This document shows, piece by piece, positions 52,752 to 63,489 of a stretch of 64,000 nucleotides of DNA. The notes beneath the pieces are model-generated. The model was not told where the DNA came from. It saw nothing but the letters and a program-made list of their open reading frames with translations, and made no database searches. Source of the stretch: Phytopythium helicoides (taxonomy: Eukaryota; Oomycota; Peronosporomycetes; Pythiales; Pythiaceae); assembly GCA_024867545.1 (NCBI GenBank), contig JANFNE010000041.1, positions 62,001 through 126,000 of the forward strand, read 5' to 3'. Numbering within the stretch: position 1 is the first letter of the stretch; every line of letters begins with the position of its first letter. The position numbers and the translations under genes were made by a program.

Positions 52752-55700
52752 CTACTCCAACCCATGCACATCCCACAGGTGCTCAATGAGGTCGTTTTGT
52801 AGTCGTGCATGGAGACGCTTATCGTGCAGCCGTGATGAGCGCATGATTAAAGCCTCCACACTTGGCATACCAGTGAAAGGTGGAGGTCTTGTCACAGTCA
52901 AAGTGGGTACACCACCAGGTTGGCAAATCGGGTCGAAGAGATAGCCGTGCGGGTCATCCATGGCCAGTGTCGCCTCGTCTTCCACTATCATATTGTGCAT
53001 GATCACGAATGCTTTCATAACAGTCTCCATTGCAGTAGCGCTCCATAAGCGACATGGTGTGTCCAGTATGCGCCAACGTGCCTGTAGGACACCAAAACAC
53101 CTCTCGACATCCTTCCTACACGCCTCCTGCCGTTTGGCAAAGTGCTGGTGCTTGGGGCCCAGCGGCTTCTCGATTGATTTAACAAGCACCGGCCAATCTG
53201 GATAGATTCCGTCGGCCAGTAAGTACGGCGCATCGTACGTATGACCTACATCAAGGGCCCGTTCAGTCGTCCTCAATTTCCAATTTTTACGCTCTTTCCT
53301 TGCACGATTCACAGATCTCGATTTTGCTCGAAATCGCGTTTTGTTCAATCGCGCGAAATCGCACTTGAAACTCTATTTGAGGAATCGCCGAATTTGGCGA
53401 TGTTGCTTTACGATTTAGAATCTGACCTGCACTACCGTCTACATCTTATCCTTTGTGATAGGACTGGAAGACGGTGTCGCACAAGTGACCAATGCTGTGG
53501 TCGCCATTCATCATTTCCCTGTGCGCATTCTAGGTGTCTACTCTCCCTCCTATCGATCAATTTTCTGCAATGGCTCGTACGACAACTCGAAATCGTACCA
53601 ATCCAACTTATACGGACGGCGCACCTCGCCAGAACGCCGTCTGGGACTGTGAGCTGAGTGCTAGGCTCATTCGAGCCGTGCATGCTGAGGCTACAAGCAT
53701 TGGGAGGACTGATGCTGGATTCAAAAAATCGTCCTGGACTCGAATCATGAACAAGTTCAACAACGATTTGCCCCATCATTTCCAACGCACAAGAACCCAA
53801 GCGCAAAGTCATCTTCAACGTCTCCGATCCAAGCATGATATCTACATGGCTATTGTTGAAAACAGTGGTTTTGGGATTTGCCCGACTACGGGTCGACCTA
53901 CTGCGCCGCCTGCAGTCTGGGATGACTATATTGCCTCTAACCCCAAAGCTGAGGAGTTCCGGAATGATGCTTTACCTTTGTACGATTAACTACACGATAT
54001 ATTCGGTGGAATAACTGCTACTGGTAGCTATGCAGTAGCCTCGACAAGTTCACTTGCGCCGGGGTTGAGAGCAGTCTCCAGTGAAAGTGTGACAGGACGT
54101 GCTCGGTCTTTCAGCAATTTGACCAACGAAAGTGACATAACTGATATCGGCGAAAATGACCAGGATACGGTGCGTTCAGCCGAATCGAGTCTGTCTGATG
54201 ACGATAGCCAGGGTGCATCAACACAGCAACAGAGCACTACATACAAAAGACCTCCAAAAAAATGCGATCGAGTGGTGAGCGGATATCAGCCGCCCTTGAG
54301 ACCATTGCAAGAAACCATGAACGTCATTTGAAGCTCAAAGCCGATACAAAAACACCAGAGCAGAAAGCAATTCTCCACTTTTTGAAAGTATTTGGGCCAA
54401 GGATGTCACACCTAACACGAATCAAGTATGTACGCCACTTCATGGCCAATCCCAGAGATGCTGCAGGGTTCAACGTGCTTGATTTTCGTATGCAACTCAC
54501 CTTCCTCCTCGACCTAGGACTAGAAGATCACGGCGATATGTCTTTTCTGTGCGAAGACGTGGCCTCTTCCCATGATGATGCGGTCTCTCAAAGTGGGGAT
54601 GCGTCTTCTTCCCATGATTATTAGCGGTACGATCATTAGATCACTACCACGTTATCTCGATTTGCTATATAGACTTGATAATCGATCCACATTGCTGACG
54701 CTATCTGATCTCTCATTCGCTTGGCTGCTGTGTCCGTGTCTGCCGGTATGTTTTCTGTGATGCTGGCTAAATCATTCTCTAGAGTGCTTTGTAGATCTGA
54801 ATCAATTGCATCGAGTGGGCCTAGAATCTCATCACACTGACGGATGAAGTTGTAAATAGTTGCAGCTCCTAGTACTAGATCTACTTGTGTCGCAAATGAG
54901 TATGGCAGCATCGATCGCAAGATGGGGAATTTCTGCTTTAGTACACCGAAAATGCGCTCGATAACGTTACGGAGTGATGAGTGACGTAGATTGTAGAGCT
55001 CTTCCTTGGTTTGCGGTTTTTGGTTACCTTCTGCCCACTCTTTCAGGTGGTAACGCACCCCACGGTAAGGGGTCGAGGTATCTTTTGTCAAACTGTAGCC
55101 AGCGTCAGCCAAGTAGTACTTCCCAGATGCAAGAGGGAAGCCGCTTTTAAGTGCTTCGCCGTAAACACGTCCATCGTGTGCGGAGCCCTCCCAACCAGCT
55201 AAAATGTAACAGAACTTCATCTCAAAATCACATGCAGCAAGCACATTCTGCGAAATAAATCCTTTGCGGTTTCGAAAAGCCTTGGACTTGGATGGTGGAA
55301 CCACTGGAGGAATATGAGTGCCTTCCGAACAGAACAATCAGTGACAATCAGGCACACAAAGTTAATTACACTGAGCTACTCACCATCGATTGCACCAATG
55401 CAGTTTTCAAAGTAGGGGTAGAATTTCCTCGAGTCAGCAATATGACGAGGCGTTTCCGTAGATGGAGGAGCTATTAGACTTGGCCGAACGACACGTAAGG
55501 CAGAATTAACTTCGTGAAGAGCAGCACATACAGTGCCCCCTGCGATTTGCCACCGTTCCCCACACGTCCGATTTGTTGCTCCGCACAAAATTCGCACGAA
55601 CACCAACAGTTTCTCACCACTTGTGACGGTATCGGTGGTACTGAGCTTGCCTGTGCTCTCCAAGAGCCTCAAAAGCGAGAAGAACGTCTCTTTGCGCATT

Positions 55701-57168
55701 CTAGCCATATCGTAAAAGCGGCGTTCATTGTCGCTGTCGACCAGCTCTCGGTAGTACACAGCACCTTGAAGGACAGAGTCTGTGCGGCTCTGCTTGGCGT
55801 AGTACGAGCGCAGATAGTACGACACGGCCGTGACTGTTTGTAGCATCATTTCTTCAGTTGACAAGGTGCTGTCGTCGCTATTGCTGTTGCAGTCGTTGTC
55901 GTTGTCGCTGTTCTTCTCACCGTCATCGTTCGTTTCGTCACTCATCCCGGCGTAGCTGTAGCTGTGAGTATCATCATGGCAATGGTCGAGAATGTGATCG
56001 TTCTGAGTGCCCTCCAGGCCGTCCACAGGTCTGTCGCTGTCTTTGGCACCGCTTGAGCGCCGCATTGCAGGTTGACTTCTGCCGTGGATTCGAATATCCA
56101 CCGGCAACGATGAACCTCTATGTTCGCATGACATATTAAAAACGATATGATAGCCCTTTGCCCAAAAACGCTATTTTCAAATACACTGAACAGCGCAAAA
56201 TGCAATTTCCCCTCAAATAGAATTCCTGTCATTTATAGTGTTCTGGTTGATATTGGAATTGCAGATAGTGGTTTCACTGAACGGGCCCCAAGCTAATTAG
56301 CACGTCATAGCGTGTTCAAACAAACATTGAGTTAGTGTACTGTACCATTGATCTCAAAGTGGGCTACAGGGCCGTCGCCACGTAGAAGTGTGTCAAACAC
56401 TGAAGATTGCTCTAATATGTTCAGGTCATTCAGGGACCCCGGGGACCCGAAATTGTAGTGCCAAATTCTTAGCTTGTACTCGGCCACCGCCTCAAGCACT
56501 TTGGTTGGCTTTTTCTCTTTGCCTTTGTGCTGCCCTGCGATTGCCATCGGGCAGTGTTTCCAGCTCCAATGCATACAGTCAATCGAACCCACCGTTCCAA
56601 CAAATTCTCGCTTGGCATTTTCAGTGAGTAGCTCTTTGACCTCCGATGGCGAGGGTGGACGCAAATACTCCGCACCAAACACTGCGATGACAGCCTCACA
56701 GAAGTGCTGCACACAGGCTCTGACCGTGGTCTCAGAAATCTCCAAATTCTCATCGATAAAGTCAAAAGAAGAGGAGTACGCCATTACTCTCATAGCGCTC
56801 GTCACTTTCAGCAGACTGGATATACCTACACGTCCAGCTGCGTCCTGCTTCTGCTCAAAGAACGAATCGTAGCCGACAACAGCGGACATCACCTTTCTGA
56901 ACAATTGCTGTCTCATACGGAAGCGCCGCCTAAAGTTGGCCGCGCTGTAGACAGGGAACGGGCCGAAATACTGCTCAAGTAGGCGAACATGTCTGGCATG
57001 ATAATTGCGCCTCTTGTTGGGAGCCCGGCCCGGGCGTGAGCCAACAGCTTTGCGCTTTTTGCCTGAACCCGGCGGCCTTTTGTGAAAGAGAAAGTCATTC
57101 ATAAGCTCCTCCTCTTCATCCTCCTCCAGTAGAGCTTGCGTTGTCTCGAACGACGCGACAAGATCCAT
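52752..57168 (-). CDS. Harbinger DDE transposase (element I), two exons
   Basis: Exon 1 is 57168-56346 and exon 2 is 53245-52752, joined in frame as FEING-HTYDAPYLLADGIYP, giving 438 residues, the usual length of this family. Catalytic residues are Asp in GSIDCMHW, Asp in GSLNDLNILEQS and Glu in KDVERCFGVLQARWRIL. Near the N-terminus there is a basic RPGRAPNKRR stretch. Without the nested element the intron would be 63 nt, from GTACAGT to TTGATGTAG with CTAAC as possible branch site. It now contains the 3.0 kb element II, so splicing may fail, but no residue of the protein is damaged. Confidence 0.85.
53570..54624 (+). pseudogene. Harbinger-associated Myb/SANT-like protein (element II), broken
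   Basis: Starts MARTTTRNRTNPTYTDG. A Myb/SANT-like domain follows (NAVWDCELSARLIRAVHAEA, FKKSSWTRIMNKFN, AQSHLQRLRSKHDIYM). The first frame ends at PLYD with TAA (53986-53989), but the same frame continues LHDIFGGITATGSYAV, so the TAA looks like a point mutation. A second break in an A-run near 54255-54262 moves the reading from KRPPKK to MRSSGERISAALETIARNHE, which runs to 54624. Two lesions make a full-length product unlikely. Confidence 0.7.
54636..56134 (-). CDS. HARBI1-like DDE transposase (element II), two exons
   Basis: Exon 1 is 56134-55384 and exon 2 is 55321-54636. The 62-nt intron starts GTGAGT and ends AG (55383-55322). Splicing joins CIGAIDG to THIPPVVPP in frame, giving 478 residues. 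Catalytic residues are Asp in GAIDG, Asp in GSAHDGRVY and Glu in NVIERIFGVLKQKFPIL; YYLADAGYSL and YRGVRYHLKEW are also typical. The N-terminal 100 residues are acidic (NSDNDNDCNSNSDD). The reading frame is intact, so this may be an active transposase even though its Myb partner is broken. The fragment at 42513-43016 is a relative. Confidence 0.85.
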
Positions 57169-57318
57169 TACAGACGTTGCTTCAACAACACTGGTTTAGC
57201 CGTCGAATGGCCGTGTTGGTGCAGCTCCGAGCGAAACTACTCTCAGCCAAATCTACTTTTGGACCTTTTCTGGGTTTATGAGCTGAATAGAATAGCAGCA
57301 CCGGTGGAGATGCTCTAA

Positions 57319-58279
57319 TATGCGGTAGATAGCAAAATATGTGGATTTTATGATGATTTGGATTATTCTATGATGAAATGACTTGAATTTGTATACTGTA
57401 TAAATTCAATATTAAATGTGCTTGTTCACGAAAGGTTTAAAAAAGGTTGGCCAGTGAAATTCTAAAACAGGCCCACGATTGTTGATTTACGTGGGTATTA
57501 TGGTGTAAGTTTTTATCCACTTCAGCATCAATTTATGTCCTGTCAATTAATTGCCTACTAGTTTCCATTGTAAATTTTTGTCTCTGATTTGGCTAATCTA
57601 CCCTTCTACTCCAAAGCGTCCCAGGCCTTTTATTGTGAGCTCTACTTAAATTTTAGCGATTAATTGATTGGGCCAAAACCACCTATCAATCGATCAAACC
57701 TGTGTAAATCCATATTTTGGAGCCAAAGTAAAAAAAAAACACTACTGGACTCTTTAAGCGAGGTTTCTATTACAGTATAGCATTTTAATTGCCACCAAAC
57801 CGAGCGCGTTGACACTGAAAAAAAGACATTCGAACAGACCCATAGCTCTAAAGCTGTACTGATACGTTGCTCGCGCGCTTACTACAGGATGTAGATGAAA
57901 GCCTTCCAACTCCTCTACTGCCTTGTACGCTCCTGTAGTTTTTACTGCTTCGAGCCATGAGCGGCACTCGTGAGGCCATTTCGTTGCCATTCTTCACCTG
58001 AAATCGACCTAACTCACTTTTTATTGGCTAAAATTATTGAATTATTGAGTTTTAGCCAATGAAATCAGCACGTCGATTGGGCCGCGTCTCAGCTGACTTG
58101 GCAAATTTGACTGGAATTGACAATACAGTGGTGACGTCCAGTCGGTGGTTGTTCGTCAGAAACATAGGAGTACAGCCCTTTTCGTAGTCCCCAGTCGCTT
58201 GCTCACTCCAAAAAGGAGGTGATGTACTTGTAGCGACATCGGAGTATTTGTCCTACTGATTTGTTCTTGATTGCTCAAG
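57319..58279. other. AT-rich spacer, no recognised gene
   Basis: Mostly AT-rich. 57754-57990 (minus, 78 codons) is not recognised. Confidence 0.4.
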
Positions 58280-58538
58280 ATGGAGGCGGCGGAGCGAGGC
58301 ATCGAGCTGAACGAGCTAACCAGCGGTCAGTAACCACGCTGACACCGACAGACCGAAGCCGCGCATCAAGTCGGAGCGGAGGCTGCAGCAATGCCGTGTC
58401 AACCAGGCGCGGTACCGTGAAAAGCAGCGAGCTCGAGAGGAAGAACTCGAGCGGAACTTCGAGCAGCTCAAAGCGACGATCCGGCGGCTGGAGCGTCGGC
58501 GAGCTGAGTTGCTGAGCTCGAAACCCGAAGTAAAGTAA
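58280..58538 (+). pseudogene. truncated copy of the double-basic-region bZIP
   Basis: Matches the 3' half of 25865-26560. It begins at GCTCAAGATGGAGGCGG, reads MEAAERGIELNELTSGQ, then stops at 58331. A shifted frame from about 58350 gives PKPRIKSERRLQQCRVNQ, the zipper ELERNFEQLKATIRRLERR, and ends SSKPEVK at 58538. The first basic region and everything 5' of it are missing. A 26-bp GT...AG stretch at the frameshift is too short to be an intron. It faces R2 across 60 bp, as the intact gene faces R1. Confidence 0.75.
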
Positions 58539-58597
58539 GTGCAACACGAAATTATCTAATTAGTACACTAATGAAATGCAAGCACAAAGCACACCAC

Positions 58598-59890
58598 CTA
58601 GCGCTCATACTGCCGTTTCATTGCATCCTGGTTGAAGCCCGGGTGGTTCGTCATATCTCCGATAAACCCGTGAGGCGAGATCCGAGCACACCGCAGAACC
58701 TCCTCGGCCTCCTCTAGATCTCGCAAAGCCTCCAAGATCGCAATTGTGATCTCGAAATCAACGTCAAACTGCGTGATCTGGAGCAAGGGACTGTCGTAGG
58801 CGTCCTCGAACTCCAGGTCAAACCGTAGCTTAAACACGAGTGTTCTTCCGAAAAGCTTTCGACGAAGACGCGTGCTCAAACCTGGATACACGACGTTGAG
58901 CGTTCGGTCTGTCACCGTGGCGCGTAGTTGCCCCGCCACCAAGACACGGTCGGCGTGCGAATCAGACGCCACGGCATGTTCGATGGTCTGTAACTCCAGT
59001 CGTAGGTTGCTGTACAGCACCGAGTATCGCCACAGCTGTTCCAACAGCGCATCCGGACCGCGCAAGCTGCTGTCGATAGCGGCGTCTGAACGCACCACTG
59101 TGCGCATGAACGCGATCTGCTTGAGAAGAGTCCCGTTGTTCTCTGTTCGACCCTGACCGATCCATCGGAGCGAAGGTTCACCAAATGACATCGAGAGGTC
59201 TTCCGTCAACGTGTTGAGATCGGGATAAGTTGCTCCTGAAAGACCCGTACGAAACCGATTGAAGAACTCCACAACCACGTGCTGCACGAATGCAATGCGC
59301 GGAGGCCCACCTGTGCGCATGAACGATCGCTGAACTTCCAGGAGACCGACGAGCTCACGGAGACAGGCAGTGTCTTCCTCTTTCACCCAGAGTTTGGCCT
59401 TTTGGCGCTCTCGATACCGAGCCTGGTTCGTTCGACACTGCTGCCGGCGCTTTGCAGACTTGACAGGTTTCGCGGGGGTTGGGTTTGTCCGCTTGAGGGA
59501 TCTAGGTGACCCCTCCTCGCCTCTCGTGGGAGGAGAACGCCTCCCTGAAGACGAGTTGCTGGTTTGGTCGTTTGAGCTGCGGATGTGCCATCTCTTAGAG
59601 TCGACCCTTTCGACGCTCCACGGTCTGGAACTGCTGTCTTCTCCAGAATTGGGAAAGCCGCGTCTGATCCCTCTTTCCTGTCGAGTTACCACGGGTCGGA
59701 TCAAGCTGTCGCTGTGTAGACCGCCTCTCTCCGATGAGAAGGTGAACGGAGTATGGGATGATGTGGACAAGGGTGCTCGAATTGATGGGAGCGAAAACGC
59801 TGTAGGTCCAGTCGAGTTGCTTGGTAGGTCAGGGAATACCAGGGAGGGGAAGCGCACGGGCTCGAAGGCTTGCGGTGGCGTGAGGCTCAT
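58598..59890 (-). CDS. R-type Cys-bZIP transcription factor R2
   Basis: 430 residues from the Met of MSLTPPQAFEPVRF, chosen because R3 and R4 begin the same way; an in-frame ATG at 59962 (MSVTDHVY) is the alternative. DSLIRPVV lies at 61-68. The basic region is KSAKRRQQCRTNQARYRERQ with Cys152, and a short coiled coil LRELVGLLEVQ follows. The C-terminal domain has VVVEFFNRFRTGLSGA, SLRWIGQGRTENNG, LLKQIAFMRTVVRSDA, LRGPDALLEQLWRYS, LSTRLRRKLFGRTLVF and HGFIGDMTNHPG. Its tail NQDAMKRQYER resembles that of R1 rather than those of R3 and R4. Confidence 0.88.
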   Translation of the reverse strand: MSLTPPQAFEPVRFPSLVFPDLPSNSTGPTAFSLPSIRAPLSTSSHTPFTFSSERGGLHSDSLIRPVVTRQERGIRRGFPNSGEDSSSRPWSVERVDSKRWHIRSSNDQTSNSSSGRRSPPTRGEEGSPRSLKRTNPTPAKPVKSAKRRQQCRTNQARYRERQKAKLWVKEEDTACLRELVGLLEVQRSFMRTGGPPRIAFVQHVVVEFFNRFRTGLSGATYPDLNTLTEDLSMSFGEPSLRWIGQGRTENNGTLLKQIAFMRTVVRSDAAIDSSLRGPDALLEQLWRYSVLYSNLRLELQTIEHAVASDSHADRVLVAGQLRATVTDRTLNVVYPGLSTRLRRKLFGRTLVFKLRFDLEFEDAYDSPLLQITQFDVDFEITIAILEALRDLEEAEEVLRCARISPHGFIGDMTNHPGFNQDAMKRQYER

Positions 59891-59896
59891 CAGGCC

Positions 59897-59908
59897 ACGA
59901 GTGATCCC
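59897..59908 (-). promoter_or_regulatory. GATCACTCGTGG element of R2
   Basis: Reads GGGATCACTCGTGGCC on the minus strand and sits a few bases 5' of the ATG at 59890, the same distance as in R1 and R4. TGATCACG also occurs near 59946. Confidence 0.55.
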
Positions 59909-59962
59909 GGAAGCAAATTTTGGTGTGCTACGCTCATAATAAACGTGATCAGTCACCGACAT

Positions 59963-60572
59963 GGTCTGTTCGACGACTGAGGAGAGTCTCTGGATTGTGA
60001 GGAGACCGGCTCGACGTCCGGGGAGTGATCAACCAGGCCAAGATTGCGTCACGGAGCCCTCTCGGAGCGCTAAACATGGAGCAGAGGTGGGCTGATGAGC
60101 CCGTGAACAGCTCGTTGATGCCATGGCGATGCCTTTTTGGGGGTGATCGCGCGTGTGTGTGGTTGAGTTCGGGGTGTAATCCGTCCCAGAAGAGCAAATC
60201 TCGTGCCTAACTTGCAGCTCAAATTATGGGGAATCATTTATTTATGAAGTATTTTGTTCAAGCTGAAGCCTTTAATATTTGACAAATTCAAGAAACATTA
60301 TTTGAAGAAGCAGGGGATGACGTGAGGGTGCATCTCTCAGCAACCGTATTCTTAAGTATACAGTGGTACAATGTGAAGTAAACACATGGTACATTATCAA
60401 AGTAATCCTGTTGCTCACGACAGCTATGTTGGCATGCTCACCTCAGCTAATGAATCATGCGATTGAGCAATAGGAGCACGCACATGTACTCGCCTCTGTG
60501 TGGGCGATCCACCATATTCGTTCGCTTGCGTTAAACAACCTTCGTCACAACCTTGATCAGTCTCACTCCCCT
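59963..60572. other. spacer between R2 and R3
   Basis: The stretch 60190-60225 resembles 63580-63620 upstream of R4. TGTTGGCATGCTCACCTCA occurs at about 60427 and again near 62013. No gene is seen. Confidence 0.4.
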
Positions 60573-61874
60573 TCATTTCATCGACACAAATCTCTGAGAC
60601 CCTGGATGGCTCGTCAAGTCTCCAATGTACCCGTGAAGCGAGATTCGAGCGCACCGCAACACTTCTTCGACATCCTGCGGAACGTGGAGAACCGCCAGGA
60701 TCGCAGTCGGTGCCTCCATGTCCAAGCTCAAGCGTGTGACCTGGAGGAGAGGACTATCCACCGCTTCCTCGAATTCCATGTCGATACGAACGCTGAATGG
60801 CAGTGTCTTTCCCAACAACTTTCGGCGAAGACGCGAGCTCAAACCAGGCAGCACAGTGCTGAGCGTTCGCTCCGTCACCTTGGCTCGCATCTGTCCCGTC
60901 GCCATCACTCGCTCAGCATGCGCGTCGGACGCCACAACACGCTCGATGGTTTTCAGCTCGAGTCGCAGATTGTTGTACAAGGTCGAGTATCGCCACAATT
61001 GTTCTAAGAGTGCATCGGGGCCGCGCAAGCCGTCGCCAATGTCTGCATCCGAGTGCACGACCGTGCGCATAAACGCGATCTGTTTGAGGAGTGCCATGTT
61101 ATTCTCTGCACGTCCGCGACCACTCCATCGCAGAGAAACCTGGCTGCGCGAACTCGTCAACTCGCTCGTCGTATCCACATCGCTGATGCTCGCGCCTGAC
61201 AAGCCAGTGCGGAATCGGCTGAACATCTCCACGACGACGTGCTGCACAAACGTGATGCGTGGAGGGCCTCCCGCGCGGATGAAGGATCGCTGGGTCTCGA
61301 GGAGGTTGACAAGTTCTCGAAGACTCGCTGCGTCTTCCTCCTTCTCCCAGAGCTTAGCCTTTTGGCGCTCGCGGTAGCGCGCCTGATTGGTGCGACACTG
61401 CTGGCGGCGTCTGAATGACTTGACGGGTTTAGCGGGGGCCGACCGCATCCGTTTGAGGGATTCACCAGCTTCTTGCTCCAGCTCAGGGGTGAAGTGGCGC
61501 TTCGAGGACAGCTGAGCTCTCTGAGGACTATTGGAGTAGGTGGCATTCGACTCGGTGCCGTCCGCGCTCCAGACGCTGATGCTATTAGCTGGCTCTGGCT
61601 CAGCTGGGATTTGATCAATGTTCCACGTCTGGCGAGCGACCACTGGGCGGATCAAGCTGTCGCTGGAGGGTCCTCTGATGTCTGAGGCGAAGGCGAAGGG
61701 TGTCTGGAACGGGTTCGACTTGGATATTGAGGGGGTTCGGAGGGACGGGAGGGTGAATGCTCTCGGAGGCGTGTCCTTGGAAGTCGAGGAGCTGTCTACC
61801 CTGTTGATCGGGGCGAGTGGGAAGGCCAGCGAGGCGAGCTGCAGCGGCTCGACGGACGGCGGCGAGAGGCTCAT
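60573..61874 (-). CDS. R-type Cys-bZIP transcription factor R3
   Basis: 433 residues from MSLSPPSVEPLQLASLAF; an in-frame ATG 19 codons upstream has no counterpart in R2/R4. The most diverged R gene. DSLIRPVVARQ is at 72-82, the basic region VKSFRRRQQCRTNQ has Cys160, and the coiled coil is LRELVNLLETQ. The C-terminal domain matches R1/R2 in order (VVVEMFSRFRTGLSGA, SLRWSGRGRAENN, LRGPDALLEQLWRYS, LSSRLRRKLLGKTL, HGYIGDLTSHPG). It ends QRFVSMK. It lacks the GATCACTCGTGG element; its leader instead has CTCATTCAATCTCACC, similar to an oomycete initiator. Confidence 0.88.
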   Translation of the reverse strand: MSLSPPSVEPLQLASLAFPLAPINRVDSSSTSKDTPPRAFTLPSLRTPSISKSNPFQTPFAFASDIRGPSSDSLIRPVVARQTWNIDQIPAEPEPANSISVWSADGTESNATYSNSPQRAQLSSKRHFTPELEQEAGESLKRMRSAPAKPVKSFRRRQQCRTNQARYRERQKAKLWEKEEDAASLRELVNLLETQRSFIRAGGPPRITFVQHVVVEMFSRFRTGLSGASISDVDTTSELTSSRSQVSLRWSGRGRAENNMALLKQIAFMRTVVHSDADIGDGLRGPDALLEQLWRYSTLYNNLRLELKTIERVVASDAHAERVMATGQMRAKVTERTLSTVLPGLSSRLRRKLLGKTLPFSVRIDMEFEEAVDSPLLQVTRLSLDMEAPTAILAVLHVPQDVEEVLRCARISLHGYIGDLTSHPGSQRFVSMK

Positions 61875-62211
61875 GGTGAGATTGAATGAGAAAATACTCT
61901 TTTGAGACCAAAACGACACTGTCACGACCATTTATGAGGGTATACGATCATGGAGTAAACAGTATAGCGCATTTCGGTTCCGTGTCAGGGTAATCAGGTT
62001 ATTCACGAAGCCATGTTGGCATGCTCACCTCACTCAGCGCGCCTTCCACTTGATTCAACATCACCAAGGATGAAATTCAATAGACGAACTGCGAGTACAC
62101 CGAGGCCCTACCGCGTCAATTTCCCCGGGCTGTCAACATAGCCAGCGACGGAATTCATGCATTATCAAACCTTCATTAGGTCTCAGTCTATCTCGCTTTA
62201 CTCCATTCCCT

Positions 62212-63483
62212 CTACACGAATCTCTGATACCCAGGATGGTTCGTCATATCTCCGATAAACCCGTGAGGCGAGATCCGAGCACACCGCAGAACCTCCTCGG
62301 CCTCCTCTAGATCTCGCAAAGCCTCCAAGATCGCAATTGTGATCTCGAAATCAACGTCAAACTGCGTGATCTGGAGCAAGGGACTGTCGTAGGCGTCCTC
62401 GAACTCCAGGTCAAACCGTAGCTTAAACACGAGTGTTCTTCCGAAAAGCTTTCGACGAAGACGCGTGCTCAAACCTGGATACACGACGTTGAGCGTTCGG
62501 TCTGTCACCGTGGCGCGTATTTGCCCCGCCACCAAGACACGGTCGGCGTGCGAATCAGACGCCACGGCATGTTCGATGGTCTGTAACTCCAGTCGTAGGT
62601 TGCTGTACAGCACCGAGTATCGCCACAGCTGTTCCAACAGCGCATCCGGACCGCGCAAGCTGCTGTCGATAGCGGCGTCTGAACGCACCACTGTGCGCAT
62701 GAACGCGATCTGCTTGAGAAGAGTCCCGTTGTTCTCTGTTCGACCCTGACCGATCCATCGGAGCGAAGGTTCACCAAATGACATCGAGAGGTCTTCCGTC
62801 AACGTGTTGAGATCGGGATAAGTTGCTCCTGAAAGACCCGTACGAAACCGATTGAAGAACTCCACAACCACGTGCTGCACGAATGCAATGCGCGGAGGCC
62901 CACCTGTGCGCATGAACGATCGCTGAACTTCCAGGAGACCGACGAGCTCACGGAGACAGGCAGTGTCTTCCTCTTTCACCCAGAGTTTGGCCTTTTGGCG
63001 CTCTCGATACCGAGCCTGGTTCGTTCGACACTGCTGCCGGCGCTTTGCAGACTTGACAGGTTTCGCGGGGGTTGGGTTTGTCCGCTTGAGGGATCTAGGT
63101 GACCCCTCCTCGCCTCTCGTGGGAGGAGAACGCCTCCCTGAAGACGAGTTGCTGGTTTGGTCGTTTGAGCTGCGGATGTGCCATCTCTTAGAGTCGACCC
63201 TTTCGACGCTCCACGGTCTGGAACTGCTGTCTTCTCCAGAATTGGGAAAGCCGCGTCTGATCCCTCTTTCCTGTCGAGTTACCACGGGTCGGATCAAGCT
63301 GTCGCTGTGTAGACCGCCTCTCTCCGATGAGAAGGTGAACGGAGTATGGGATGATGTGGACAAGGGTGCTCGAATTGATGGGAGCGAAAACGCTGTAGGT
63401 CCAGTCGAGTTGCTTGGTAGGTCAGGGAATACCAGGGAGGGGAAGCGCACGGGCTCGAAGGCTTGCGGTGGCGTGAGGCTCAT
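62212..63483 (-). CDS. R-type Cys-bZIP transcription factor R4
   Basis: 423 residues from MSLTPPQAFEPVRF, here the first Met of the frame, which supports the same start in R2. Almost identical to R2 over 415 residues (one clear change, AGQIRATV for AGQLRATV). The last residues differ: PGYQRFV ends as in R3 (QRFV) instead of the R2 tail. The copy therefore joins an R2 body to an R3-like 3' end, suggesting unequal exchange in the tandem array. Confidence 0.88.
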   Translation of the reverse strand: MSLTPPQAFEPVRFPSLVFPDLPSNSTGPTAFSLPSIRAPLSTSSHTPFTFSSERGGLHSDSLIRPVVTRQERGIRRGFPNSGEDSSSRPWSVERVDSKRWHIRSSNDQTSNSSSGRRSPPTRGEEGSPRSLKRTNPTPAKPVKSAKRRQQCRTNQARYRERQKAKLWVKEEDTACLRELVGLLEVQRSFMRTGGPPRIAFVQHVVVEFFNRFRTGLSGATYPDLNTLTEDLSMSFGEPSLRWIGQGRTENNGTLLKQIAFMRTVVRSDAAIDSSLRGPDALLEQLWRYSVLYSNLRLELQTIEHAVASDSHADRVLVAGQIRATVTDRTLNVVYPGLSTRLRRKLFGRTLVFKLRFDLEFEDAYDSPLLQITQFDVDFEITIAILEALRDLEEAEEVLRCARISPHGFIGDMTNHPGYQRFV

Positions 63484-63489
63484 CAGGCC

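Larger units (their letters stand above)
53255..56288. mobile_element. PIF/Harbinger element II, inserted in the intron of element I's transposase
   Basis: Ends GGGCCCGTTCAGT (53255 on) and ACTGAACGGGCCC (to 56288) are perfect 13-bp inverted repeats. CAA flanks both sides (53252-53254, 56289-56291), a 3-bp duplication that differs from the common TWA. Inside are a Myb-like gene (plus) and a HARBI1-like transposase (minus). Confidence 0.85.
51564..57315. mobile_element. PIF/Harbinger element I, complete, carrying a nested element
   Basis: Terminal inverted repeats GAGCATCTCCACC (51564 on; reverse complement ending 57315) are flanked by TAA on both sides (51561-51563, 57316-57318), the TWA-type duplication usual for Harbinger. 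It holds the two expected genes, a Myb/NAM-like protein (plus) and a DDE transposase (minus), in convergent order. Its own length is about 2.7 kb; the rest is nested element II (53255-56288). Confidence 0.88.

Noticed and set aside
58331..58356. 26-bp GT...AG stretch that would repair the frameshift in the truncated double-basic bZIP
   Set aside because: Far shorter than the 62-63 nt introns seen in this window; a frameshift in a 5'-truncated copy is simpler.
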